A DNA stretch of 64,000 nucleotides, from the NCBI RefSeq assembly GCF_003576475.1, contig NZ_QWGR01000007.1, positions 130,799 through 194,798 of the forward strand, written 5' to 3'. Positions 42,356-52,555 of the stretch are shown in pieces. Under the pieces are notes generated by a model. That model searched no databases and was not told the origin of the DNA. It saw nothing but the letters and a program-made list of their open reading frames with translations. Within the stretch, counting starts at the first letter, position 1. Each line of letters begins with the position of its first letter. Source of the stretch: Maribellus luteus. GTDB lineage: Bacteria; Bacteroidota; Bacteroidia; Bacteroidales; Prolixibacteraceae. A program made the translations under genes and the position numbers.

Positions 42356-43163
42356 TTTCACCCTGTAAAAAGGTAACCGCTTTCCCGCCGATTTCCACCC
42401 GTTCGTTTAAGTGCCGGCAATATAAAATACCGCCTCGTTGGGAAACCTGCTTGGCGACCATTTCTGTTTTTTCAAGTTGTTGTGCCCAATAGGGAATCAG
42501 TATCGTATGTGCTGAGCCGGTAACGGGGTCTTCGTTAATGCCGACAGCGGGTGCAAAAAAACGCGAAACAAAATCGAATTCTTTTGAGGCTGCAGTACAA
42601 ACTACCCCACGGGTTTGCGCTTGCACCAACCAGTCGAAATCGGGTTTTAATTTTACAACGTCATCTTCGTCTTCAAAAATCAGCATCAGATCATTGCGTC
42701 CTCTTATGCACGATTTTGGATTGATATTAAAGGCTCCTTTTATGGCCGCCGGCATCGGTATTTCTTCGATGGGAGAGCTTGGAAAATCAAGTAAAATCAG
42801 GCTATCGTTATTGCTGACACGCAATGTACCGCTTCGCGATTCAAACGCGATTTCCTTTTTGGGATACCCAAGATGATTGAAAAGAACATGGGCCGAAGCC
42901 AGCGTTGCATGCCCGCAAAGATCAACCTCTACGAGCGGTGTGAACCAGCGAATTTCAAATCCGTCACCACTTTCACAAAAGAAAGCCGTTTCGGAAAGAT
43001 TGTTTTCCTGCGCAATTTTTTGCAGGATTTCGTCGGGTAACCATGCTTTAAGGGGAACAACAGCGGCCGGGTTCCCTGAAAAAACCTGGCTTGCAAAGGC
43101 ATCTACCTGAAAAACAGGGAGGCTTATCTTCTGAGGAAGATGTTTTAATGTTTCTGATTTCAT
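42345..43163 (-). CDS. PhzF-family isomerase/epimerase
   Basis: A 272-residue protein of the PhzF fold, two diaminopimelate-epimerase-like halves. Motifs are QVDAFASQVFSGNPAAVVPL, ENNLSETAFF with the catalytic Glu, VDLCGHATLASAH and EDPVTGSAHTILIPYW. PhzF in phenazine producers isomerises trans-2,3-dihydro-3-hydroxyanthranilate; most family members, including this one outside any phenazine cluster, have unknown substrates. It overlaps the convergent propeller gene by 11 bp. Confidence 0.93.
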   Translation of the reverse strand: MKSETLKHLPQKISLPVFQVDAFASQVFSGNPAAVVPLKAWLPDEILQKIAQENNLSETAFFCESGDGFEIRWFTPLVEVDLCGHATLASAHVLFNHLGYPKKEIAFESRSGTLRVSNNDSLILLDFPSSPIEEIPMPAAIKGAFNINPKSCIRGRNDLMLIFEDEDDVVKLKPDFDWLVQAQTRGVVCTAASKEFDFVSRFFAPAVGINEDPVTGSAHTILIPYWAQQLEKTEMVAKQVSQRGGILYCRHLNERVEIGGKAVTFLQGEITL

Positions 43164-43445
43164 CGCTGCAACAGTTACTTTGTTCTAAAAAGTTATGCAA
43201 CTTATTAATTATTATTGAATTACGGAAATGTGGAGTGGGGAAGGGCTCTTTTTACTTTAATTTCTCAGCAACGAGGATCAAACGTGGTGTTCTACTTTTT
43301 GAAAATCAACATTTTCAACAATTAACACTTTTGTTTTGTAGGCTCAGGCATGACAGCCGGAAAAGATTAAGAAGAATGGAATCAAACTCATCAATCTCTT
43401 TAATCCTTTCAAGCTTTATAAAGTTGATTGTACCTGTTTAAGATG

Positions 43446-45854
43446 CTAAAACTTAAGGGTTAGTTTTAAATTGAATTTTCTGCCAGTCAGGTAATTGGGG
43501 ACGGCAAACTGATCGCCGTAAATACTCGAAACCCAGAAATAAGAAATCGTATTGTTGATGTCGAGTACGTTGAATACTTCGAGGCTCAGCCACATGTCGG
43601 TAATGTGTTTGAAAAACGGAGCTTCGCTTGGTTGGGCAGTACTGATAAACACTTTCGAAAATCCCAGGTCGATACGCCGGTACGAGGGCATTCTGAACAC
43701 ATCCTGGTAACGTTCGCCGTTGGGTGGTCCGGCAGGTAGACGTGCGCCGTAAAAGCCCGATAACTGCATGCGGTAGCTGGGATTTCCCGGAAGATAGTCC
43801 TGGAAGAAAAGGCTGAAATTCATCCACTGGTCGGTAGGACGGGGAATCATACCATGACCGTCGCCTTTTACATCTTCTTTGGTTTGCAGAAAGGAAAGAC
43901 TGGCCCACGATTGCAAGCCGCTCACAAATTCACCGTTTACTTTCATATCAAGCCCGGTGGCATAACCGGTCGCTTCCTGTTCGCCCAAATAACGAATCCG
44001 CACATTGTCGACCTGGTAGGGAACAAGGTGACTCATGTATTTATAGTAGGCTTCGGTGGTGAAGCGGAACGGGCGGTCCCAGGCCGAAAAAATCAGGTCG
44101 CTTCCTCCAACAATCTGAAACGATTTTTGAGCCTTAGAATTGTAATTAATGCTGCCGTCGCTGTTTTTAAGCTCCTTGAAGAAAGGTGACTGGTGATACA
44201 TTCCGGCCGATAAGCGAAACGACATTTTCTTTTCCCACTCAGGGTAATAACTCAGTGTCATCCTCGGACTGATCAGCAACTCATCGTTAAAATCCCAATA
44301 GTTAAAACGAACTCCTCCCGTCAGGTATAAGTCGCCACTTTTTACAGGAACACTCCAGGTATCCTGAATGTAACCCGTAACTCGGTTTGAACTCAGCTTG
44401 TTTTTGGCATTCAGTGTGTAATACAGCAGCACTTCTGAATCGGAATAAGGAATAGAATAGCCCGCAGAATCACGATAGATCCATTCGTTCAGCTTGTCTT
44501 CAATTTTTTCATGCTGGTATTTTATTCCCCAGTTTAACAGGTGATTCTCCGAATTAAAAGCTCCCTTGTGCGAGATGCTGTAAACTGTGGCATCGAGGTA
44601 GTTGCGGGCATGGTTCAGAAACGTTCCAACCCCCAGATTTAGTACGCTGTCGCCAAAATCGCCCGAAGCCATGTTGCGCTCCAGCTGGTTGAGGTAATAC
44701 TGCCCCTGAATGTCGTAGGTTTCTTCTTCTTTGGCATGATACGCCGAAGCAATAAATTTCAGGTTCAGGTTCACTGACGGATGGTAGTTAAAAGTTACCG
44801 CGCCCAGATAGGTTTTAAAGACATCTTCTTCCTGTCCGCTAAAATAAATCTTGGTATTCAACGGGTTTTGCCAGGTTCCAAAGGTGGTCTCGCGTGTTTG
44901 AGGAATAAAATTATACTGGTTTTGAGCAATGTTTCCTAAAAATGAAACATCTAGCTTTTCCGAAACCTGGTAGCTAATGTAAGTCTGAAAATCCAGAAAA
45001 TTTGGATTGTATTCGCCTTGTTCATCAAGGCTCCCCAACAGGTATCTGTTGGTCTTAAAACGAATCCCGGAAATATGTGAAAGCTTTCCTTTCAAAGCCA
45101 CATCTTCGAAATGAGCGGAAGCACCCAGCATGCTTGCGGTTGCCGATCCTTTAAAATCGCTTGGTTTTTTGTATTTAATATCGAGCACCGACGACATTTT
45201 GTCGCCGTATTTTGCATTAAAGCCACCGGCCGAAAAATCGATGGTGGAAACCATATCGCTGTTGATAAAACTGAGTCCTTCCTGTTGCCCCGAACGTACC
45301 AGAAACGGGCGGTAAACCTCCACGTCGTTTACATACACCAGGTTTTCATCAAAATTTCCGCCACGCACGGTGTATTGCGAACTTAATTCGTTGTTGGATG
45401 AAACGCCCGGTAAGGTTTTTAGCATGGTTTCCAAAGCCCCTGAAGCATTGGGGATGATATTGATCACCCTCGGATCGATGCTGGTTAGGTTGCCGCCGTT
45501 GCGTCGTTGCTCTTTTACCACAATCTCGGCCAGTTCCAGGTTTTGTTCGGGCATCACAATTTCTTTGATGACTGTCTCTTCAGGTTTGGCATAAACCGAA
45601 TCCTGAAATGTTTGATAGCCCAACGACGAAAATACAATGGTTAAGTGTTTTTGCGCCGGAATACGCAACAAAAATTCCCCGCGCGCAGTGGTGGTTGTAC
45701 CCAGCGTAGGATACTCTTTAATAACAATATTCACCATGTCGAGCGGAACTCCCTTGGTGTCTTTCAGCGTTCCTTTTAGCGTTGCATTGTTGCTTTGGCC
45801 CAGGGCTGTAAAAGCCACTAGAAGAAGGCAGAGAATAGAATATAGGTGCTTCAT
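43446..45854 (-). CDS. TonB-dependent receptor with carboxypeptidase-like N-domain
   Basis: An 802-residue outer-membrane transporter. After a signal peptide (LYSILCLLLVAFTALGQ) there is a carboxypeptidase-regulatory-like domain (about 25-110, LKGTLKDTKGVPLDMVNIVI), a plug (about 120-230, ETMLKTLPGVSSNNELSSQYTVRGGNFDE across two parts) and a beta-barrel ending FNLKLTLKF. No SusD-like gene lies next to it, so it is not a classical Sus pair. The substrate (siderophore, peptide, cobalamin or glycan) is not evident. Energy would come from TonB proteins such as those at 53690-55256. It is monocistronic. Confidence 0.93.
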   Translation of the reverse strand: MKHLYSILCLLLVAFTALGQSNNATLKGTLKDTKGVPLDMVNIVIKEYPTLGTTTTARGEFLLRIPAQKHLTIVFSSLGYQTFQDSVYAKPEETVIKEIVMPEQNLELAEIVVKEQRRNGGNLTSIDPRVINIIPNASGALETMLKTLPGVSSNNELSSQYTVRGGNFDENLVYVNDVEVYRPFLVRSGQQEGLSFINSDMVSTIDFSAGGFNAKYGDKMSSVLDIKYKKPSDFKGSATASMLGASAHFEDVALKGKLSHISGIRFKTNRYLLGSLDEQGEYNPNFLDFQTYISYQVSEKLDVSFLGNIAQNQYNFIPQTRETTFGTWQNPLNTKIYFSGQEEDVFKTYLGAVTFNYHPSVNLNLKFIASAYHAKEEETYDIQGQYYLNQLERNMASGDFGDSVLNLGVGTFLNHARNYLDATVYSISHKGAFNSENHLLNWGIKYQHEKIEDKLNEWIYRDSAGYSIPYSDSEVLLYYTLNAKNKLSSNRVTGYIQDTWSVPVKSGDLYLTGGVRFNYWDFNDELLISPRMTLSYYPEWEKKMSFRLSAGMYHQSPFFKELKNSDGSINYNSKAQKSFQIVGGSDLIFSAWDRPFRFTTEAYYKYMSHLVPYQVDNVRIRYLGEQEATGYATGLDMKVNGEFVSGLQSWASLSFLQTKEDVKGDGHGMIPRPTDQWMNFSLFFQDYLPGNPSYRMQLSGFYGARLPAGPPNGERYQDVFRMPSYRRIDLGFSKVFISTAQPSEAPFFKHITDMWLSLEVFNVLDINNTISYFWVSSIYGDQFAVPNYLTGRKFNLKLTLKF

Positions 45855-45942
45855 AGGCGCAAATCTACAAATCAGGTTTTATTATCAACTTCTTATTGAT
45901 AAATTAATTGTGAAGGAAGGTCTAAAAATTTAATTGTCTCGT

Positions 45943-47949
45943 CTATTTTGTTACGCCCGGCCAGTCGTCGGTTCGAAATGGAACTGCTGGCAGACCTTCA
46001 TTGTTGTACAAATTCAGATCGTCGGGGTTATCAGCCCAGGCAAAGCGCACAGCAACCGGATTTTTTACTTCATGGCAGCTTACTTCCACTTTATTCCCGT
46101 CGATAATTTTGGCTTTTGCCCAATAAAACTTACGGTCCGCTCCCGCCAGCGAAAAGGCATTTACATACCCGTATTTATCTTTGGCCACCAGTCCTGTTCC
46201 GGTTTCCGAAAAAGTAATGATGGCTTTTCCATCAGCGAATTCTACCGATTGGTATATGGGCCCCGAGTTAACTACATCCATCTGATAGGCAATTTTAAAT
46301 GCATTTAATGCCAGTCGTTTCCCAACGTCCTGCTTGTTGCGCGGATGAATATCGTCGGCTTCGCCAATATCGATCGCCATGGCCATTCCGGTGTTCGGAA
46401 GCCGGAGTGTCATGGTTTGTGCTTCGCGAAGTTCAGCCCATTGGCTTTCTGAAGGAAGATCAACGGGCTGTCTGAAATTTGCGAGCGAAACATAGAGGAA
46501 GGGAAAATCTCCTTGCCCCCAGTGAGTTCTCCAATCGGTGATCAGGTTTTTAAATACTCTTCTGTATTGCATGGCCCGGCCAGCGTTTGATTCGCCCTGG
46601 TACCAGATGGCGCCTTTTATGGCGTATGGAATAAGTGCGTTTATCATGCCGTTGTACAGCAAAGTAGGATAGGAGTTGGGGCCAATGTTAAAGCTGCCTA
46701 TTGTGGCTTTTGAAATTTTAAATTTCCAGTTTCCGACAATATTAATTTGGTTTTCTCCATCAGTCAGGTAAAGTTCCCGGGCATCTCCGTAAATACCTCC
46801 GCCACCGCCGGTATCTTCCACGCGAATGCTTATCACATTACGTCCCGGTTTTAGGTATTCTTTCTTAACCGGATAAATTCTGTCTGTGTTGTACTGAAGA
46901 CTTTGCCCCACTTTGCTGCCATTTACAAACGCAATATCCGAATCATCGATCTTGGCCAGGTGCAACGTCAGATCTTTTTTGATTTGGTCAGCTGTTAAGT
47001 TCACTACGGTCCTGTACCACGCAATTCCGTCAATATCGGTATAGCCTTGTTCTTCCCACAGCCCCGGTGTTGGAATGGTTCCCCAGTCTTTGTCATCAAA
47101 ATCAGGTGCAGCCCAAACTGCTTTGCCGTTTTGCATGCCCAGATCCTTTTCAGGGATTTCTCCACCCAGTATTTTTTTGAGGGAAGCTATTTTTTCTTCG
47201 CGATACGTGTCCAGATCAAGTGCTTGTAATTTGGCCAAAGGCTCGTTTAAATCAGGATCATTTTTTATGGTTTGTTCGCTGGTCCAGGTTTCGGCCACTG
47301 TTCCGCCCCACGATGTATGGATCAATCCGATGGGAACATTCAGTTTGTCACTAAGCTCGCGTCCGAATAAATAGGCAACGGCAGAAAAAGTAGGGATGGT
47401 TTTCGGAGAACATTCGAGCCATTCCCCGCCTTCCAGGTCGTCTTTTGGTGATTGTTCCACTCGTTTAGGTACGGTAAAAAGCCGGATATTCGGATGTGTG
47501 GCTGTTTTTATTTCTTCTTCTGCATTATTGGTGTTTCGAAGGCTCCATTCCATGTTCGACTGGCCGGAGCAAACCCAAACTTCGCCAATCATCACATTAT
47601 CAAAAGTGATCGTGTTCTCGCCTTTTATTCTCAGCGTAAATGGCCCGCCATAGTTTTGTGCCGGAAGTTTTATCATCCATTTTCCATTTTCTCCTGTTTT
47701 TGTTTTTGCAGACGCCACTATACTGGTCATTGATACTTTTGCTCCCGTTAATGAATCTTCGCGAGAAGCTGTTTTAGTGAGAATGACAGTTATCTTTTCA
47801 TTCGCACTTGCCCATCCCCAAACAGGAATCTCAATTCCTTGCTGAAGCACCATGTTTGAGCTGAAAATACGCGGCATTTTTACCTCACTGCTGGCGCTAA
47901 GTACAAAAAATAAGAAGGCCAGAAGGATCAGGTGTTTATTCTGTTTCAT
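45943..47949 (-). CDS. Sialate O-acetylesterase-like SGNH hydrolase
   Basis: A 668-residue secreted esterase (signal LILLAFLFFVLSASS). It starts with the family entry SNMVLQQGIEIPVWGWA, has the catalytic Ser in VCSGQSNMEW, the Gly block GLIHTSWGGT, a jelly-roll insertion (about 290-420, DWGTIPTPGLWEEQGY), then IWYQGESNAGR, and the Asp/His of the triad in IGEADDIHPRNKQDVGKRLA. It removes O-acetyl groups from sialic acids or other glycans. No sialidase or transporter is next to it. A -7 promoter (47975-47982) is upstream. Confidence 0.92.
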   Translation of the reverse strand: MKQNKHLILLAFLFFVLSASSEVKMPRIFSSNMVLQQGIEIPVWGWASANEKITVILTKTASREDSLTGAKVSMTSIVASAKTKTGENGKWMIKLPAQNYGGPFTLRIKGENTITFDNVMIGEVWVCSGQSNMEWSLRNTNNAEEEIKTATHPNIRLFTVPKRVEQSPKDDLEGGEWLECSPKTIPTFSAVAYLFGRELSDKLNVPIGLIHTSWGGTVAETWTSEQTIKNDPDLNEPLAKLQALDLDTYREEKIASLKKILGGEIPEKDLGMQNGKAVWAAPDFDDKDWGTIPTPGLWEEQGYTDIDGIAWYRTVVNLTADQIKKDLTLHLAKIDDSDIAFVNGSKVGQSLQYNTDRIYPVKKEYLKPGRNVISIRVEDTGGGGGIYGDARELYLTDGENQINIVGNWKFKISKATIGSFNIGPNSYPTLLYNGMINALIPYAIKGAIWYQGESNAGRAMQYRRVFKNLITDWRTHWGQGDFPFLYVSLANFRQPVDLPSESQWAELREAQTMTLRLPNTGMAMAIDIGEADDIHPRNKQDVGKRLALNAFKIAYQMDVVNSGPIYQSVEFADGKAIITFSETGTGLVAKDKYGYVNAFSLAGADRKFYWAKAKIIDGNKVEVSCHEVKNPVAVRFAWADNPDDLNLYNNEGLPAVPFRTDDWPGVTK

Positions 47950-48263
47950 TGTTATGAGATGGTTTAAGTTTTGCCAAATCTAATTAAAATGAATGAAACC
48001 AATGCGGAAATATTCTGCCAAAAGAAGATGATTCGCTTTTAGTTGACGTAACTTTTTGGAGGCAATTCAGTCCAGATATCCGGCTGTGCGAAGAGCAGAA
48101 CAAATCAGTAGTAGAGGGCTCTCGTCTATAACCGGCGATTTCCACAAACGTAGATTGTGTTCCTTGATTTATTTTAAATTTATGGTCAGTAAAAGTTTAA
48201 AAGAAAGACAAACCAACGAATAGTTTTATCTTTGAAGAAATTTCATTTTAAACCGATTTTACC
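47950..48263. other. Divergent intergenic region between the esterase and fumarase genes
   Basis: This 314-bp gap holds the -7 element TAGATTTG of the esterase gene on the minus strand (47975-47982) and TATCTTTG of the fumarase gene on the plus strand (48227-48234). The middle shows no gene, repeat or clear hairpin. Confidence 0.55.
48227..48234 (+). promoter_or_regulatory. Promoter -7 element of the fumarase gene
   Basis: TATCTTTG fits TAnnTTTG perfectly, 29 bp before the ATG at 48264. The -33 TTTG is not clear at the usual spacing. Confidence 0.5.
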
Positions 48264-49868
48264 ATGGCAGATTTTAAATATCAAAAACCATTTCCGATTT
48301 TAAAAGACGATACTGAATACCGCTTGATTACCAAAGATTATGTTTCTACGGTTGAAGTGGACGGGCGTAAGATTTTAAAGGTGGAGCCAAAAGCGCTGGA
48401 AGTATTGGCAAAAGAGGCGTTTACTGATGTTTCTTTTTACCTGCGTGCTGCTCATCTTGAAAAACTGGCCAAAATTCTGGAAGATCCGGAAGCAACCGAT
48501 AACGACCGCTTTGTGGCGCACACAATGTTGATGAACCAGGCAGTGTCGGCCGAAGGCGAACTTCCAACCTGCCAGGACACTGGAACGGCCATTGTACTTG
48601 GGAAAAAAGGGGAAAACGTTTTTACCGGGGCCAACGATGCCGAACATTTGTCAAAAGGTATATATGAAACTTACGACGAAAGAAACCTTCGCTATTCGCA
48701 GGTCGTTCCTTTCACCATGTTTGAAGAGAAAAATACAGGAACCAACTTGCCGGCACAGATCGATATTTATGCTGAGCAGGGTAATAAATACGAATTTCTG
48801 TTTCTGACCAAAGGTGGTGGTTCGGGAAATAAAACCTACTTGTACCAGCAAACCAAATCGTTGCTGACCGAAGAAAACCTGACCAAATTTGTAAAGGATA
48901 AGATCATGGATTTGGGTACTTCTGCTTGTCCTCCTTATCACCTGGCACTGGTAATTGGCGGAACTTCGGCTGAAGCTACACTGGCTGCCGTGAAAAAAGC
49001 TTCGGCGGGTTATTTCGATCATTTGCCGACTGAAGGAAACGAAGGCGGACAAGCTTTCCGTGATCTGGAGTGGGAAGAAAAAGTGACAAAAATTTGCCAG
49101 GAGAGTGGCGTGGGTGCTCAGTTTGGCGGAAAGTATTTTGTACACGATGTAAAAGTGATTCGTTTGCCACGTCACGCAGCATCTTGCCCGGTGGGACTGG
49201 GGGTGAGCTGTAGTGCCGACCGCAACATCAAGGCAAAAATTACTGAAGACGGAATCTTCCTGGAACAACTGGAGAAAAATCCGGCGCGCTTCCTGCCATC
49301 GAAAGCTCCGGCTATGCAACCGGCAGTGGATATCGACCTCGATCGTCCGATGGAAGAAGTGCTGAAAGAACTTACCAAATACCCGATCAAAACCCGCCTG
49401 AATTTGAACGGTACTTTGATTGTTGCCCGCGATATTGCGCATGCACAAATCAAAAAAATGCTGGATGAAGGTCAACCAATGCCGGAATATTTCAAAAATC
49501 ATCCGGTGTATTATGCTGGGCCTGCCAAAACACCAAAAGGCATGGCTTCCGGAAGTTTTGGACCTACCACTGCAGGACGTATGGACCCGTATGTGGATGA
49601 ATTCCAGGATCACGGTGGTTCAATGATTATGCTGGCCAAAGGCAATCGCTCACAGGCTGTTACCGATGCCTGCAAAAAACACGGAGGTTTCTACCTGGGG
49701 TCGATTGGCGGACCGGCTGCAATTCTGGCGAAAAACAGCATAAAATCAGTTGAAGTAGTAGATTTCCCTGAATTGGGGATGGAAGCTGTTCGCAAAATCA
49801 AAGTAGAGAATTTCCCTGCTTTTATTATTGTGGATGATAAAGGGAAAGACTTCTTTAAAGCGCTGTAA
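48264..49868 (+). CDS. Class I (4Fe-4S) fumarate hydratase
   Basis: A 534-residue enzyme that interconverts fumarate and malate. The single-chain class I form carries cluster cysteines in [24 protein letters not shown] and the [12 protein letters not shown] region, plus the C-terminal beta part with [23 protein letters not shown]. This oxygen-sensitive enzyme type fits an anaerobic or microaerobic lifestyle and, with pckA, a reductive succinate pathway. It is monocistronic with a promoter and a strong terminator. Confidence 0.97.
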   Translation: MADFKYQKPFPILKDDTEYRLITKDYVSTVEVDGRKILKVEPKALEVLAKEAFTDVSFYLRAAHLEKLAKILEDPEATDNDRFVAHTMLMNQAVSAEGELPTCQDTGTAIVLGKKGENVFTGANDAEHLSKGIYETYDERNLRYSQVVPFTMFEEKNTGTNLPAQIDIYAEQGNKYEFLFLTKGGGSGNKTYLYQQTKSLLTEENLTKFVKDKIMDLGTSACPPYHLALVIGGTSAEATLAAVKKASAGYFDHLPTEGNEGGQAFRDLEWEEKVTKICQESGVGAQFGGKYFVHDVKVIRLPRHAASCPVGLGVSCSADRNIKAKITEDGIFLEQLEKNPARFLPSKAPAMQPAVDIDLDRPMEEVLKELTKYPIKTRLNLNGTLIVARDIAHAQIKKMLDEGQPMPEYFKNHPVYYAGPAKTPKGMASGSFGPTTAGRMDPYVDEFQDHGGSMIMLAKGNRSQAVTDACKKHGGFYLGSIGGPAAILAKNSIKSVEVVDFPELGMEAVRKIKVENFPAFIIVDDKGKDFFKAL

Positions 49869-49885
49869 ATTCTGAACTGATATAA

Positions 49886-49927
49886 AAAAAGAACCGTTCT
49901 CCTTATAAAGAGAACGGTTCTTTTTTT
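49886..49927. terminator. Terminator between the fumarase and phosphoesterase genes
   Basis: GAACCGTTCTC and GAGAACGGTTC form a perfect stem with an 8-nt loop, with A and T runs on either side, so it serves both convergent genes. Confidence 0.92.
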
Positions 49928-49941
49928 GCTTGCAAATTTTT

Positions 49942-51210
49942 TCAGGCTAACTCTATTACCGTAATCTCGGGAGGCATTCCAATTCTTCCCGGAAAACCGA
50001 TGTAGCCAAAACCCCGGTTCACATACAGGTATTGCTTGCTTTCTTTGTACAGGCCTCCCCAGCGCGGATATTTGTACTGAACGGGGCTCCATTTGATTCC
50101 GGCACGTTCGATTCCAAACTGCATTCCGTGTGTGTGCCCCGAAAAAGTCAGATCAATGTTGGTTTTATCCAAAACCTCGGCATCCCAGTGCGAAGGATCA
50201 TGGCTCATTAACAGTTTAAATTGGTTCGCATCCGTTTCAGCCGTTGCTTTCTTTAAATCTCCGTGTTGCGGGAAGGGTGGTTTTCCCCAATTTTCTACGC
50301 CAATCAATGCAATCTCTTCCCCGTCAATTCGAATGGTTTCTGATTCGTTTAGCAGTAGCCGAAAGCCCATTTCTTTATGAAAACCTTTGATTGCTGCCAG
50401 GTTTTTGGCCTTTTCTGCAGGTGATTTCCATTCGGAGTAATCGCCGTAATCGTGATTTCCCAAAATCGAATATTTCCCCAGGTTGGCTTTCATCTGAGCA
50501 AGAACGGGCGCCCAGTCGTTGGTTTCTTCAGCAAAATTATTGACCAAGTCACCGGTAAAAAGAATCAGGTCGGGTTCCTGCTCGTTGATCAGTTCCACTG
50601 CTTTGGCAACCTGTTCAAACTTTCGGTTAAAACTGCCTAGGTGCATATCGGAAATATGAACGATTTTCAATCCTCTAAACGAAGCCGGAAGGTTTTCGAA
50701 GCGGATTTTCTCACGCATTACCCTGAAATTGAATTTTCCTTTTGTAACTCCGTACAGAATAGAGGCAAAAGGAATGGCTGCCAAAGCCAGCCCCATTTGG
50801 TACAAAAATTCTGATCTCCCCATTTTTCTCCCCGTATAAACTTTTGTTTCCTTTTTGTTGGCACTCTTTTTTAACCAGCCAACTATTTTTCGGACACCCA
50901 ACTGAATGTCATTCATCAGTACAAAGACAATAAACACAAACTTTGGAAAATAAAAGAGCGCAAAACCTGCCACCAGGTATCCGGCGTAAAGGTATGCTTC
51001 CGATTGTTTTACGTGCTTGATACCCAGCATAAACACAACAAAACTTGCGAAAATTAACATTGAAATTCCCCAGAAGGTTGTGGTTAACAATAACTTAATC
51101 CGATTCATCCGTATCCGGGCGATCAGTGGTTTTATGCCGCGCCAGGTATAAAAGTCGACGAGCAACATAAAAATAAGCAGGGGAATCAATAAAAATATAC
51201 TGGCTCTCAT
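49942..51210 (-). CDS. Membrane-anchored metallophosphoesterase
   Basis: A 422-residue protein with about four membrane segments in residues 1-155 and a calcineurin-like phosphoesterase domain from about 180. The dimetal motifs are all present: HISDMHLGSF (D-x-H), TGDLVNN (GD), LGNHDYGD (GNHD), and the C-terminal SGHTHGMQ (GHTH). Homologues act on UDP-diacylglucosamine-like or phosphodiester substrates in the envelope (YkuE-like), but the substrate is not known here. It converges with the fumarase gene. Confidence 0.92.
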   Translation of the reverse strand: MRASIFLLIPLLIFMLLVDFYTWRGIKPLIARIRMNRIKLLLTTTFWGISMLIFASFVVFMLGIKHVKQSEAYLYAGYLVAGFALFYFPKFVFIVFVLMNDIQLGVRKIVGWLKKSANKKETKVYTGRKMGRSEFLYQMGLALAAIPFASILYGVTKGKFNFRVMREKIRFENLPASFRGLKIVHISDMHLGSFNRKFEQVAKAVELINEQEPDLILFTGDLVNNFAEETNDWAPVLAQMKANLGKYSILGNHDYGDYSEWKSPAEKAKNLAAIKGFHKEMGFRLLLNESETIRIDGEEIALIGVENWGKPPFPQHGDLKKATAETDANQFKLLMSHDPSHWDAEVLDKTNIDLTFSGHTHGMQFGIERAGIKWSPVQYKYPRWGGLYKESKQYLYVNRGFGYIGFPGRIGMPPEITVIELA

Positions 51211-51399
51211 TTACAGGTAATTCTTTTCGGTTAGCGATTCAAACGGTTCAACTTTTAAATCTACATACTATTACACTGCTAAAAACAGGTTTATTCTGAA
51301 AATGTTGTTACGAACACGCACTATTCCTGTATTTTGATGAATGACAAATAACAAACAGGAAACATTGCTTCGGTTCGTTTTCACGCAAGCCTCGTTGGG

Positions 51400-52326
51400 T
51401 TAAAATATCGATAGTTCGGTGCGGGTGGTGAACAATTCCAGAAACTTCATGCCGCGGTACGAATTTCCTTTAAGGTTGAGTTTCGGGCTCCACACGGCAA
51501 TGCAGTAATTTTCGGGATGAATGGCCACAATGCCACCACCAACACCACTTTTCCCGGGCAATCCTACCTTAAACGAGAACTCACCCGATTCGTCATAAAA
51601 TCCACAGGTTTGCATCAGGGCATTTAAGCGTTTGGTTTGGCTCATGCTAAGCAAAGTGGCACTGTTACTGGTCACATGATGCGTATCCACCAGGTACATG
51701 AAAGTTTGAGTCAGTTCGCGGCAGTTCATTTCGAGCGAACACATGTTAAAATAGAAATCCAGTACTTTGTCAGGTTCGTTCCGGATGTTGCCATACGATT
51801 TGATAAAGTTGCAAAGCGCAATATTCCGGTAGCCCACCGACTTTTCAGAACGGGCAATTCCGGCAGAATACTCCAGATCAGGATTTCCGCTCAGTTTGCG
51901 CACGAAGGCCAGAAAATCAATCGGAGCATCCTTGAGTTCGCTAATGAGCATATCGCAAATTACCAGTGCACCTCCGTTGATCAGCGGGTTACGCGGAATA
52001 CCGTTATCGGTTTCCAGCTGGATGAGCGAATTGAAGGGTGTTCCCGACGGCTCAACACCCACGCGTTCCCATATTTTGTCGCCCAAAATACTGTAAGCAA
52101 GGCTCAGCGACAGAACCTTTGAAATACTTTGGATGGAAAAACGCGTCTCCCAATCGCCGGTTCCAAAGCCTTTGCCGTAAAGAGTGGTAAGATAAACTCC
52201 GAATTTCTCCGGATCAACCCCCGATAACTCTGGTATATACTGGGCCACTTCGCCTGTATTTTCTTCGTTTTTAACCGCTTCAAATATCTCGTTGATGATG
52301 GCGCCGTAATCAATTCTTGTGGTCAT
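51400..52326 (-). CDS. glsA: Glutaminase A (serine-dependent)
   Basis: A 308-residue enzyme, the standard length of glutaminase A/YbaS, hydrolysing glutamine to glutamate and ammonia. The Ser-x-x-Lys nucleophile is in SIQSISKVLSLSLAYS, and FNSLIQLETDNGIPRNPLINGGALV, YRNIALCNFIKSYGNI and GLPGKSGVGGGIVAIHPENY are typical blocks. The ATG at 52326 gives the normal N-terminus (MTTRIDYGAI); a longer frame from 52395 is not supported. It is divergent from an omega-amidase-like gene, 229 bp away. Confidence 0.95.
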   Translation of the reverse strand: MTTRIDYGAIINEIFEAVKNEENTGEVAQYIPELSGVDPEKFGVYLTTLYGKGFGTGDWETRFSIQSISKVLSLSLAYSILGDKIWERVGVEPSGTPFNSLIQLETDNGIPRNPLINGGALVICDMLISELKDAPIDFLAFVRKLSGNPDLEYSAGIARSEKSVGYRNIALCNFIKSYGNIRNEPDKVLDFYFNMCSLEMNCRELTQTFMYLVDTHHVTSNSATLLSMSQTKRLNALMQTCGFYDESGEFSFKVGLPGKSGVGGGIVAIHPENYCIAVWSPKLNLKGNSYRGMKFLELFTTRTELSIF

Positions 52327-52555
52327 TCTGTTTTTGTTCTTGCACGATGCCGCGCAGTTTTTTCCCTGATTAACGGAGGTGAAGATAAAAAGCACAGTGC
52401 TTGTGAATTATGAGTTTTGTCGGGATTTGGACGAAAATAAGAAGGAATACCCGAATAATAGCTAATTTGCACGTTGAACTTGTTCTGCCAGTTGAACAGC
52501 GTATCCGGAGTTTCGATTATCATAAATAAAGAGAGCAGTGGATAAAATAAATACC

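Noticed and set aside
43453-43908. 151-codon minus-strand frame
   Set aside because: Alternate frame of the TonB-dependent receptor C-terminus.
48651-49613. 320-codon minus-strand open frame
   Set aside because: Antisense to the fully conserved class I fumarase; composition is His/Phe/Ser-rich with no domain.
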